Origin: Eubacteriales bacterium
Lineage (GTDB): Bacteria > Bacillota > Clostridia > Christensenellales > CAG-138
Length of the DNA: 42,926 nucleotides
Reading direction: 5' to 3'
Assembly (NCBI GenBank): GCA_021372675.1
Contig: JAJFTZ010000102.1
Coordinates: 1 to 42,926, forward strand
In this document: piece by piece, positions 8,678-16,814 of the stretch
Layout: each line of letters opens with the position of its first letter
Position numbering within the stretch: the first letter of the stretch is position 1
Position numbers and translations under genes: made by a program
Notes under the pieces: generated by a model
The model's input: only the letters and a program-made list of their open reading frames with translations
What the model was told of the DNA's origin: nothing
Database searches by the model: none

Positions 8678-10231
8678 ATGGAAAAGAAAAAGTTCGAGCA
8701 TATCCCCTCCGAGAAGTTCGCCTTCGTGCAGCTCAACGAAAGGCTGCACGACGTGGAGCATAAAACGAAGCCCATCGGCTATTTCATGGACGCGTGGATA
8801 CGCTTCCGCAAAAACAAGGCTTCCGTGGTGGCGGCCGTCATCATTTTGCTCGTCGTAATCTTCGCGATCCTCGGGCCGCTGGTGGGCAACTATAAAATGG
8901 ACGATGTCGACGGCAAATACGCGAAGGTCAGGCCCAAGAACGACCTGCTGAGCGCGCCCGGGTTCTGGGACGGCGGCCGTACCCTTAAAATGAACAACAA
9001 ATACCTCGTCTACATCACCGCCATCGGCATGGGCGCCGCGGACGGCGACGCCTCCGGCGTAACGTGGGAGGAGGGTACGCAAAACGAGTTTTACCCTATC
9101 ATCAGCGAGGGCGATATCTACACCAACGAAGGGGTGGAGTACCGCGATAACCGCGTAGACTCCTACTATACCATAGGCTTTTCCTACCTGCAGATGACCA
9201 AGGATAAGTACGACGATATCATGGCGTGGCAGGAGGAAACAGGCATACAGGTCATTTACCCGATGGTGGATATCAACAGCGAGTGGTGCGACATCAACAA
9301 CCGCGACGATGCCAACTTCTGGTACCGTCACGGCGGCAACCTCTGGCCCGTGGATGAAAACGGCCGGCAGATGCGTGAGCTCGATCAGATCGAGGAGCAC
9401 GGCCTGGTCGATAACTACCTTCGCGACGCGGACGGCAACGTCCAGTATTACCAGCAGCGCGATTTGAACATGCGCTCCGTGCGCGTGCTCTACTACAACT
9501 ATTTCCTCTACATGAACGGGCACAGCCCCTCGCACCTCTTGGGCTCCGACGGGCAGGGCTACGACATCCTCGTGCGCATCTGCTACGGCATCAGGCTTTC
9601 GCTGATCCTCTCGGTGTGCGTGTTCGCGATCAACTTCTCCATCGGCGCGACCTACGGCGCGATCGAGGGCTACTACGGCGGCGCGGCGGACCTCATCATG
9701 GAGCGCATCAGCGACGTGATCAACGGCTTGCCGTTCATCGTCACGGCAACGCTCATACAGCTCCATTTCGTGAACACGGGGAAGATGAGTACCTTCTCGG
9801 GGCTTTTGTTCGCATTCGTGCTAACGGGCTGGCTCGGCACCGCTTACAGCGTGCGAACGCAGTTTTACCGCTTTAAAAACCAGGAATACATCCTCGCCGC
9901 GAGGACGCTCGGCGCCAAGGACATGCGGCTCATGTTCAAGCACATTTTCCCCAATGCCATCGGTACGGTGATCACGAGCTCGGCGCTCAGCATCCCGGGC
10001 GTGATCCTTTCCGAGGCCACGCTGAGCTACCTCGGCATCGTGAACTTCAACAGCAAGGACCTTACGTCGCTCGGCACCATGCTCGACAACGGCCAGGGCT
10101 ACCTTGCGACCGACCCGCACATTTTGATGTTCCCGGCTGCGGTCATCTCCTTGCTGATGATCTCGTTCAACCTGTTCGGCAACGGTCTGCGCGATGCTTT
10201 CAACCCGTCGCTGAGAGGAACGGAGGAATAA
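8678..10231 (+). CDS. Oligopeptide ABC transporter permease, DppC/OppC type, with large extracytoplasmic insertion
   Basis: The product has 517 residues against about 300 for normal DppC. The N-terminus is cytoplasmic (OppC_N type), with the first helix at about 47-69 (ASVVAAVIILLVVIFAILGP). Between this helix and the conserved HLLGSDGQGYDILVR motif (about residue 288) lies an extra segment of roughly 200 residues. This segment is hydrophilic and rich in Tyr, Asp, Asn and Trp, and is predicted to sit outside the membrane. The core then follows with the EAA loop EYILAARTLGAKDMRLMFKH and the PGVILSEATLSYLGI stretch typical of OppC. The position of the insertion suggests an added domain at the substrate-binding-protein docking face. 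It is co-transcribed with its neighbours. Confidence 0.93.
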   Translation: MEKKKFEHIPSEKFAFVQLNERLHDVEHKTKPIGYFMDAWIRFRKNKASVVAAVIILLVVIFAILGPLVGNYKMDDVDGKYAKVRPKNDLLSAPGFWDGGRTLKMNNKYLVYITAIGMGAADGDASGVTWEEGTQNEFYPIISEGDIYTNEGVEYRDNRVDSYYTIGFSYLQMTKDKYDDIMAWQEETGIQVIYPMVDINSEWCDINNRDDANFWYRHGGNLWPVDENGRQMRELDQIEEHGLVDNYLRDADGNVQYYQQRDLNMRSVRVLYYNYFLYMNGHSPSHLLGSDGQGYDILVRICYGIRLSLILSVCVFAINFSIGATYGAIEGYYGGAADLIMERISDVINGLPFIVTATLIQLHFVNTGKMSTFSGLLFAFVLTGWLGTAYSVRTQFYRFKNQEYILAARTLGAKDMRLMFKHIFPNAIGTVITSSALSIPGVILSEATLSYLGIVNFNSKDLTSLGTMLDNGQGYLATDPHILMFPAAVISLLMISFNLFGNGLRDAFNPSLRGTEE

Positions 10232-10235
10232 GAAT

Positions 10236-12344
10236 ATGGAAAAATTGCTTGAAGCGAAAAATCTCCGCATATCCTTCCGCACGAACAACGGCACGGTAAA
10301 GGCGGTGCGCGGCATATCGTTCGATCTGAACAAGGGCGAAACGCTGGCGATCGTGGGCGAATCGGGCTCCGGCAAATCCGTCACGGCGCGCTCCATCATG
10401 GGCATCCTCGCGGGCAACGCCATCGTCGAAAGCGGCGAGATCTTCTTCGACGGCATGGACCTGATGAAGCTCCCAGAGGACGATTTCCACCTGATCCGCG
10501 GCAACCGCATCTCCATGATCTTTCAGGACCCGTTTTCGAGCCTGAACCCCATCATGAAGATCGGCCGGCAGCTCACCGAGGCCATGATCCTCAACGGCCA
10601 GTCCAACCAGCGCGACGCGCGGCACGCGTTCGACCGCATCGTCCGCCGCCTCAGCGCCGATATGACTGAGGCGCTTCGCAAAAAGGGCGTGCAGGATGCC
10701 GCCGCCCGCGTAAAACGGCAGATCGCCATCCTCAAAAAATTCACCGCGAAGTCGAACGCGCTGGAGAAGGAATACAACACCGCCCGCGAATGGATCGATT
10801 CGGGTATTTCCGATATCGACGGCATACTCGTGGAGATCATCAACGGCCAAAAAAAGGAAGTCGCCCAAAAGATCAGCGAGCAGGTCGTAAAAAACGCGGA
10901 TAAGACCTACCACGACTACCTTATCAAAAAGGGTACGCTCGCTTCTACCCTCGAGCTTTTGAAATCCACCGTTGCCGACTACGCCTCCACCGGCGAGAAA
11001 AACGCCGTGAGTTCGGAGCTCAAAACACTCAAGGCCGCTTACGAAAAGGGGCTTACGCAAACGCAGCCCGACTTTTTTGCAATGGGCTACTACACGCTGT
11101 ACGCGGGCAAAGCCTGCGAGGCCGAAAGCACGGAGGCGCTCAACGATGAAATGCGCGCCTTTATGAACGAGCGCTTCATGGGCGAATTCCTCTGCGACGT
11201 GCAGGACGCCATCAAGCTCTCGCGCGACCGTTCCCTCGTGAAAAAGCGCGCCGTCATAGGAGCGCTCGAGGCGGCGCTGCCAAGCTTTAAGGACGATTCC
11301 GCCTCGCCTAACGACTGCAAAAAAATACTGCGCGGGCTTACCGCGGCGGTGGAGGATTCCATCGACAATCTCGCCATCGCGAAGGACAGCTTCGCCTACA
11401 CCTTCCGCTCGAGCGTCAACGCGGCGCTGGAGGCCTATCTGCACATGCGCCGTTTGGCGGGCAAAAAGCGGCTCAAGCGCAAGGATCGGGAGTTCATCGG
11501 CAGCGGCGACGTTTCCACCTACCGCGAAAACATCGTCACCATACTAAGCCGCATCCGCGATTCCTACAAGGCGGAGCTCGCCGGGGGAACCGAGGTCGAT
11601 TACCTCGATCTTTCCAAGAGGATGATCAGCTACATCAAGCTGCAAGGCTCCCAAATGTCGTACCGCGTCACGAACCGCATCGCGAAAAAGCACGCCATCG
11701 ACATCATGGAGGAGGTTGGCATCCCCGAGGCGCGCAAGCGTTATTACCAATACCCGTTCCAGTTTTCGGGCGGCATGCGCCAGAGGATCGTGATCGCGAT
11801 CGCGCTTTTGGCCAACCCCGACATTTTGATCTGCGACGAGCCTACCACGGCGCTCGACGTAACCATCCAAGCCCAGATACTCGACCTGATCAACGGCCTC
11901 AAAAAGGAGCGTGAGCTCTCGGTCATCTTCATCACGCACGATTTGGGCGTGGTGGCGAACATGGCCGATCAGATCGCGGTCATGTACGCGGGCAAGATCG
12001 TGGAAATGGGCACGGTGGACGAGGTGTTTTATTCCCCCGCGCACCCGTATACCTGGGCGCTTCTCGCGTCCATGCCCGACCTCGATACGAAGGAAAAGCT
12101 CGGCGCCATCCCCGGCACGCCGCCGAATATGATCTACCCGCCCGCGGGCGACGCGTTCGCGCCGCGCAACAAGTACGCGATGCAGATCGACCTCGAGCAG
12201 GAGCCGCCCTTCTTCGCGCTAAGCCCCACGCATATGGCGGCCACATGGCTGCTCCATCCCGATGCGCCGAAAGTGGAGCCGCCCGAGATCGTTGTAAACC
12301 GCATCAAGAGAATGCGCAGCTTGGAGGTGGAAGGCCATGAGTAA
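10236..12344 (+). CDS. Oligopeptide ABC transporter ATP-binding protein, DppD type, with ~350-residue insertion
   Basis: The product has 702 residues; DppD/OppD proteins usually have 320-360. The ABC fold is complete: Walker A GESGSGKS (about 44-51), Q-loop IFQDPFSSLNP (about 95-105), signature FSGGMRQR (about 510), Walker B ILICDEPTTALD, and H-loop FITHDLG. From about residue 130 to 485, between the Q-loop and the signature (the helical subdomain facing the permease), there is an extra segment rich in Lys, Glu, Ala and Arg and predicted alpha-helical. The C-terminal oligopeptide-transporter domain is present (PGTPPNMIYPPAGDAFAPRN), but the four Cys usual in DppD/OppD are all replaced. It hydrolyses ATP in the cytoplasm together with the next subunit. 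The next gene's ATG overlaps its end by 8 bases. Confidence 0.93.
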   Translation: MEKLLEAKNLRISFRTNNGTVKAVRGISFDLNKGETLAIVGESGSGKSVTARSIMGILAGNAIVESGEIFFDGMDLMKLPEDDFHLIRGNRISMIFQDPFSSLNPIMKIGRQLTEAMILNGQSNQRDARHAFDRIVRRLSADMTEALRKKGVQDAAARVKRQIAILKKFTAKSNALEKEYNTAREWIDSGISDIDGILVEIINGQKKEVAQKISEQVVKNADKTYHDYLIKKGTLASTLELLKSTVADYASTGEKNAVSSELKTLKAAYEKGLTQTQPDFFAMGYYTLYAGKACEAESTEALNDEMRAFMNERFMGEFLCDVQDAIKLSRDRSLVKKRAVIGALEAALPSFKDDSASPNDCKKILRGLTAAVEDSIDNLAIAKDSFAYTFRSSVNAALEAYLHMRRLAGKKRLKRKDREFIGSGDVSTYRENIVTILSRIRDSYKAELAGGTEVDYLDLSKRMISYIKLQGSQMSYRVTNRIAKKHAIDIMEEVGIPEARKRYYQYPFQFSGGMRQRIVIAIALLANPDILICDEPTTALDVTIQAQILDLINGLKKERELSVIFITHDLGVVANMADQIAVMYAGKIVEMGTVDEVFYSPAHPYTWALLASMPDLDTKEKLGAIPGTPPNMIYPPAGDAFAPRNKYAMQIDLEQEPPFFALSPTHMAATWLLHPDAPKVEPPEIVVNRIKRMRSLEVEGHE

Positions 12345-13377
12345 CGAGCGCGAGGTATTGCTCAACGTTTCGCATTTGAAGCAGCATTTTAAGCTTCGCG
12401 GCACCACCATCAAGGCGGTGGACGATATCTCCTTCGATATTTACAAAGGAGAGGTGCTCGGCCTCGTGGGCGAATCCGGCTGCGGAAAAACCACCACCGG
12501 GCGCTCCATCATCCGCTTGTACGAATGCACGGGCGGCGACGTATTTTTCAAAGACCAGCGCATCGGCCTCGGCGTACCCGATAGGAAAGCCGAAATCAAA
12601 GAGGCGCGCCGCGCGGGCGAAATGCAGAAAGCTTCGGAGCTTACCGCAAAACTCGAGGAGGATAAACGCGCCTACGAAAAGGCCATCGGCAGCGGGATCA
12701 TGTCCAAGATGCAAATGATCTTCCAGGACCCCATCGCCTCGCTCAACCCGCGCATGACCGTGCGCGAGATCATCTCCGAGGGCCTTACGATCCGCGGTAT
12801 ACGCGACAAGGCGTTTGTGGATGCTAAGGTAAAAGAGGTGTTGGAGCTGGTGGGCCTCGTGGGCGATCACGCCGAGAGGTACCCGCACGAGTTTTCCGGC
12901 GGCCAGCGGCAGCGCATCGGCATCGCGCGCGCCATCGTGCTCGAGCCGGATATCATCATCGCCGACGAGCCGATCTCCGCGCTCGACGTTTCCATTCAGG
13001 CGCAGGTCATCAACTTGCTCAACGATCTGCGCGAGCAGATGGGCCTTACGATTTTGTTCATCGCGCACGACCTGAGCGTCGTAAAATATTTTTCCGACAG
13101 GATCGCCGTGATGTACTACGGCAAAATCGTGGAGCTTGCGGATTCGAACGAGCTGTTCAAGCACCCGCTGCACCCGTACACGCGCTCGCTTTTGAGCGCC
13201 ATCCCGCTGCCGGATCCGCATTACGAAAAGCGGCGCAAGAGGATCACCTACGTGCCGGCGCTCGAGCACGACTATGCGGAGGAGCAGCCTACCCTGTGCG
13301 AGATAAGGCCGAACCACTATGTGAGCTGCGATTCGAAGGAACGCGAAAAGTACATGACGATCGCAGACAGGCGCTGA
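12337..13377 (+). CDS. Oligopeptide ABC transporter ATP-binding protein, DppF type
   Basis: The product has 346 residues. Walker A is GESGCGKTTT (about 44-53), the Q-loop MIFQDPIASLNPRM (about 126), the signature FSGGQRQRIGIARA, Walker B IIIADEPISALD and the H-loop FIAHDLSVV. About 35 extra residues, charged and helical (KAEIKEARRAGEMQKASELT and following), lie between Walker A and the Q-loop, a smaller counterpart of the insertion in the partner ATPase. The C-terminal tail is shortened and keeps only part of the usual Cys pattern (a Cys in PTLCEIRP and one in HYVSCDS). It starts inside the end of the upstream gene, which implies translational coupling. Confidence 0.94.
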   Translation: MSNEREVLLNVSHLKQHFKLRGTTIKAVDDISFDIYKGEVLGLVGESGCGKTTTGRSIIRLYECTGGDVFFKDQRIGLGVPDRKAEIKEARRAGEMQKASELTAKLEEDKRAYEKAIGSGIMSKMQMIFQDPIASLNPRMTVREIISEGLTIRGIRDKAFVDAKVKEVLELVGLVGDHAERYPHEFSGGQRQRIGIARAIVLEPDIIIADEPISALDVSIQAQVINLLNDLREQMGLTILFIAHDLSVVKYFSDRIAVMYYGKIVELADSNELFKHPLHPYTRSLLSAIPLPDPHYEKRRKRITYVPALEHDYAEEQPTLCEIRPNHYVSCDSKEREKYMTIADRR

Positions 13378-13387
13378 GAGGAAGAAC

Positions 13388-13816
13388 ATGGAAAGAGAGC
13401 CCCGGCCGAGGCAAAGCCAAATCGTGCGGTATGCCGTCGCGCTTTTGATCGGCGCGGCCATCGTGCTCGGCATGGTTTGGGTGCGCGGCGCGTTTACGGA
13501 GGTGAATCCGCAAAGGGTTTACCGCGTTTTGTGCGACGGCTTCTTCCTTGCCGCGGTGCTTTTGACCGGCATCGGGCTTATGACGCTGGTGGCGGGCGAG
13601 GGCACCTTCGATATCGCCGGCTTCGCGGCGACGCTTCTCCTGCGTGTGTTTTGGCGCAAGACCATCGATAAGAAGGAGAACCGCTCCTTCTACGAATATA
13701 AAAAGGCAAAGCGCGAGCACAGAAAAGGCGGGCCCATGTGGTTTTTGGTGTTCACGGGGCTTTTCTACCTCGCCGCCGCGTTCGTGTTCAACGCCCTGTT
13801 CAATACCTTGGCATAA
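13388..13816 (+). CDS. DUF3899-like small membrane protein
   Basis: The product has 142 residues with three predicted helices: residues 16-33 (YAVALLIGAAIVLGMVWV), about 45-68 (VLCDGFFLAAVLLTGIGLMT) and the C-terminus (FLVFTGLFYLAAAFVF). The stretch GLMTLVAGEGTFDIAGF followed by a basic segment (KTIDKKENRSFYEYKKAKRE) matches the pattern of DUF3899 proteins (a second helix, then G-x-FD, then a charged cytoplasmic loop). It starts 10 bases after the dppF-type gene with a GAGAGGAAGAAC ribosome site, so it is the last gene of the peptide transporter operon. A role as an accessory membrane subunit is only inferred from position. Confidence 0.8.
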   Translation: MEREPRPRQSQIVRYAVALLIGAAIVLGMVWVRGAFTEVNPQRVYRVLCDGFFLAAVLLTGIGLMTLVAGEGTFDIAGFAATLLLRVFWRKTIDKKENRSFYEYKKAKREHRKGGPMWFLVFTGLFYLAAAFVFNALFNTLA

Positions 13817-13830
13817 AAGCCTGCTATTAC

Positions 13831-13900
13831 GGGCCGATTTAAGGTCGGCCCCCTACAATTAAAATCATATATCGCGTAGGGGCGGATTTCATATCCGCCC
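13831..13900. repeat. Palindromic GTAGGGG-type intergenic element
   Basis: Two hairpins stand back to back: GGGCCGA/TCGGCCC (13831-13851) and GGGCGGAT/ATCCGCCC (13880-13900). Their inner ends are also complementary (CCCCTAC 13850-13856 with GTAGGGG 13876-13882), so the whole unit is an imperfect inverted repeat around an AT-rich centre. It lies between the transporter operon and the MFS gene and could act as a terminator. The GTAGGGGCGGAT core resembles short dispersed palindromes known from many Clostridia genomes (recollection, not searched). Confidence 0.65.
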
Positions 13901-13922
13901 GTTCCGCTGTCTTGAGGATAGC

Positions 13923-15209
13923 ATGAACAAAAAGCTGTGGACGCACGATTTTACCATTTTAACGCTCGGCACGGTCGTAAACATGTTCGGCAACGCCATT
14001 TCGGGCTTTGCCATGGGCCTTTTGGTGCTCGATTACACCAATTCCACGCTGCTCTATTCCGTTTACCTCGTGTTTAACAACCTGCCACGCGTGGTGATGC
14101 CGCTTATCGCGGGGCCGTATCTCGATAGGTTTTCCCGCAAAAGGATCATCTACCTCCTCAATTTTTTTGCGGCGGGGATTTACCTGGCGGTGAGCCTCCT
14201 CGTCGGGCGCGGGCTTTTGAGCTACCCGCTGATCCTCGCGTTCACCATGCTCGTGGGCACGGTGGACAGCGTCTATTCCGTGGCGTACGATAGCTTTTAT
14301 CCCATGCTCATAAGCGAGGGCAACTTTTCCAAGGCATATTCGATATCGAGCCTCATCTACCCGCTCGCTACCACCATCATGGTGCCCATCGCGGGCGTGG
14401 CGTACGGCACCGTGGGCATCACGCCGCTTTTCGTGTTCAACGCCGCCACGTTTTTTCTGGCCGCTTTATTCCAAACGCGCATAAGGGCGAAGGAAGCGCA
14501 TATGGGGGAGGCGCCGCAAAAAGGCTTCAGCGCGGGCCGCTACGCGGAGGATTTCAAGGCCGGGCTCGCGTATCTTCGCTCCGAGAAGGGGCTTTTTACG
14601 ATCACCGTGTATTTTTGCGTTTCCACGCTCGTGAGCGGCGCGGCCGGCGCGCTTTTGCTGCCCTTTTTTAAGTCGCATACGTTTGCGGTGCCCGAGTCAC
14701 TTTCCTTCCTTCTGCGCTTTGTGAAAACGGAGGGCGGATTAGGCGTGGGCATTTATTCGCTCGTGATGAGCGTCGCCACCTTCGGCAGGCTCATCGGCGG
14801 CGCGGTGCATTACAGGTTTCATTATCCGGTGGATAAAAAGTTTTACATCGCGCTTTTCGTATACACGTCGCTTTGCTTTGTGGAGGGCGGTTACCTTTAC
14901 CTGCCCGTCGCGGCCATGCTTATTTTGGAGCTTTGTTCGGGCGCGCTCGCCGTGACCTCGTTCAACATACGCATCTCCGCCACGCAAAACTACGTAAAGG
15001 ATGAGTTCCGCGGGCGCTTCAACGGCATCTTTTCGATGGTCAACATCATCGGCATGATCGTAGGGCAGCTCCTCGCCGGGGGCCTGAGCGCGGTGATGCA
15101 GCCGCGCGCCATCATCAGCCTCGTATATGTGCTGAACCTCGTCGCCATCTACTTCATCATGTACCGCAACCGCGAGCACGTGAAGCGCATCTACAACCGG
15201 CAGGTATAA
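13923..15209 (+). CDS. MFS transporter
   Basis: The product has 428 residues with 12 predicted transmembrane helices. The N-terminal half shows the family layout: LWTHDFTILTLGTVVNMFGN in helix 1 and YLDRFSRKRIIYLLN in the loop between helices 2 and 3, which corresponds to the GxLxDRxxRR motif. A central cytoplasmic loop (QTRIRAKEAHMGEAPQKGF) separates the halves. It resembles the MFS exporter subgroup of Clostridia with drug- or macrolide-efflux-like members, but the substrate cannot be inferred. The start is supported by TTGAGGATAGC just upstream. Confidence 0.92.
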   Translation: MNKKLWTHDFTILTLGTVVNMFGNAISGFAMGLLVLDYTNSTLLYSVYLVFNNLPRVVMPLIAGPYLDRFSRKRIIYLLNFFAAGIYLAVSLLVGRGLLSYPLILAFTMLVGTVDSVYSVAYDSFYPMLISEGNFSKAYSISSLIYPLATTIMVPIAGVAYGTVGITPLFVFNAATFFLAALFQTRIRAKEAHMGEAPQKGFSAGRYAEDFKAGLAYLRSEKGLFTITVYFCVSTLVSGAAGALLLPFFKSHTFAVPESLSFLLRFVKTEGGLGVGIYSLVMSVATFGRLIGGAVHYRFHYPVDKKFYIALFVYTSLCFVEGGYLYLPVAAMLILELCSGALAVTSFNIRISATQNYVKDEFRGRFNGIFSMVNIIGMIVGQLLAGGLSAVMQPRAIISLVYVLNLVAIYFIMYRNREHVKRIYNRQV

Positions 15210-15245
15210 AGTTTCCCGCTTTTGCGGGTGATTAGGGGATTTTCC

Positions 15246-15938
15246 ATGCTCGGTACCATCGTCAACGCCGCGGCTATCGCGGCGGGCGGCCTCATAGGGC
15301 TTCTTTTGAAAAAGGGTTTTTCCAAGAAAATCGCGGACGCCGTTATGGCGGGAATCGCGCTTTGCGTGCTTTACATCGGCATAGACGGCGCGCTCAAGGG
15401 GAAATACTTGCTCGCGGCCATCCTCTCCATCGTCACGGGCGGCATCGCGGGCACGCTGCTCGATCTTGACGGGCGGTTCAAGCGTCTGGGCGACCGCATC
15501 GAGGCGCGTAGGAAGCGCGGCGCCGAAACGGGCTTTTCCAACGCCTTCGTGACGGCGAGCCTGCTTTACTGCGTAGGGGCGATGGCCATTCTCGGCGCGC
15601 TCTCGGGAGGGCTTCGCGGCGACCACAGTATTTTGTATACCAAATCTTTGCTGGATTTTATCTCCGCCATCGTACTCGCCGCAACGCTCGGCGCGGGCGT
15701 CGCGTTTTCGGCCATACCGGTGTTTTTGTACCAGGGGCTCATCGCGCTTCTCGCGCAGTTCGTGGCCCCCGTGCTCAACGACGCCGCGGTCGCGGATATG
15801 ACCTGCGTGGGCTCGCTTCTCCTCATCGCGCTCGGGCTTAATATGCTCGGCGTGACGAAGGTGAAAATCATGAACTATGTGCCGGGCATCTTCTTTGCCG
15901 CGGGCTTCAGCGCGCTCATGGCGCTTCTGCCGGTGTGA
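15246..15938 (+). CDS. DUF554 family membrane protein
   Basis: The product has 230 residues with about seven hydrophobic segments. The N-terminus MLGTIVNAAAIAAGGLIGLL and the central SLLYCVGAMAILGALSGGLRGDHSILYTKS are characteristic of DUF554 (YdfK/YqgA) proteins, whose transported substrate is not established. A TTG codon at 15222 would add eight residues. The ATG at 15246 is chosen because AGGGGA lies 6 bases before it and the family begins at M-x-GTIVNA. It follows the MFS gene by 36 bases and ends at a strong bidirectional terminator. Confidence 0.93.
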   Translation: MLGTIVNAAAIAAGGLIGLLLKKGFSKKIADAVMAGIALCVLYIGIDGALKGKYLLAAILSIVTGGIAGTLLDLDGRFKRLGDRIEARRKRGAETGFSNAFVTASLLYCVGAMAILGALSGGLRGDHSILYTKSLLDFISAIVLAATLGAGVAFSAIPVFLYQGLIALLAQFVAPVLNDAAVADMTCVGSLLLIALGLNMLGVTKVKIMNYVPGIFFAAGFSALMALLPV

Positions 15939-15973
15939 AAACGGCGTATTTCCCGGGGAATTCGAGGAACTTT

Positions 15974-16017
15974 GCATAAAAATAAGGCCGTCGCATTGAA
16001 CGGCCTTATTTTTATGC
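15974..16017. terminator. Bidirectional terminator between convergent genes
   Basis: A perfect 18-bp stem (15974-15991 with 16000-16017) closes an 8-base loop. A-rich and T-rich ends give a U-tract in both directions. It follows the DUF554 gene and overlaps the stop codon of the convergent SDR gene, so it serves both transcription units. Confidence 0.9.
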
Positions 16018-16806
16018 GTTTGTGAGCCATTTCTTCTGCGCCGCGGCCCAGCGGCGGTGTAGGAGCCGCGCGGCGAGCACGGGGGGAACGATGCGCGAAA
16101 ATGCCGAGAGTACGCGGTTGACGACGCCCGGCACGTACACGCGCTTGCCCGCAAGGGCGCGGTCTATGGTATTGCGGGCGATGGTGCCGAGGCTGTTGGA
16201 GGTGATGCGCCCCCAAAAGCCTTGCGCGTCGATGCCGGAAAGCGCCGATTCGGTGGTGGGCATACCGCCCGGGCAAAGCGCGAGCACGCGCACGTTGTCG
16301 TGTTTGAGCTCCTGCCCGAGCGCGATGGAAAAATCCAAAAGAAAGCGCTTGCTCGCCGCATAGGTCGCCTTGAGCGGCATGGGGCATACGGAGGCGAGGC
16401 TGCAAACGGTGATGATCGTAAAGCCCCCGCCCGGCGAGCGCCGCGCGAGCGCCGCGTGCGTCACGAGAAGCGTCGCCTCCACGTTCAAGCGCACGATACT
16501 TAAAAGCCGCGCGCTGTCGCGTTCCAAAAAGCCGCCCTCAAAATCCACGCCCGCTACGTTGCACAGCATGTCGGGCGGCTCGCCCGTTTGCCCGATCGCT
16601 TCAAACAGCGCCTCCACCTCGCCGCCGTCGGTGAGGTCGCACGCAAAGGTAAATACCTTTACGCCGTGCGCGAGGGAAACGCCGCGTTCGATGCGCGTTA
16701 ACCCTTCCGCGTCGCGGTCGGTGAGGAACAGGGAAAATCCCCGCCGCGCGCATTCCATCGCCATCGCGCGGCCGAGCCCGCCCGCCGCGCCCGTGATCAA
16801 AACCAT
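16012..16806 (-). CDS. Short-chain dehydrogenase/reductase (SDR), classical type
   Basis: The product has 264 residues. The Rossmann dinucleotide motif is TGAAGGLG (residues 5-12), followed by CDLTD (56-60), CNVAGVD (82-88, variant of NNAG), catalytic S136, Y149 and K153 (ATYAASK), and PGGMPT after the active site. It oxidises or reduces a carbonyl/alcohol with NAD(P)(H). The substrate is unknown. The open frame runs 70 codons further upstream, but TTAGGAGGGCTT in front of the ATG at 16806 fixes the start, 8 bases after the stop of the other SDR gene. It is the last gene of the PadR operon. Confidence 0.93.
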   Translation of the reverse strand: MVLITGAAGGLGRAMAMECARRGFSLFLTDRDAEGLTRIERGVSLAHGVKVFTFACDLTDGGEVEALFEAIGQTGEPPDMLCNVAGVDFEGGFLERDSARLLSIVRLNVEATLLVTHAALARRSPGGGFTIITVCSLASVCPMPLKATYAASKRFLLDFSIALGQELKHDNVRVLALCPGGMPTTESALSGIDAQGFWGRITSNSLGTIARNTIDRALAGKRVYVPGVVNRVLSAFSRIVPPVLAARLLHRRWAAAQKKWLTNA

Positions 16807-16814
16807 AAGCCCTC

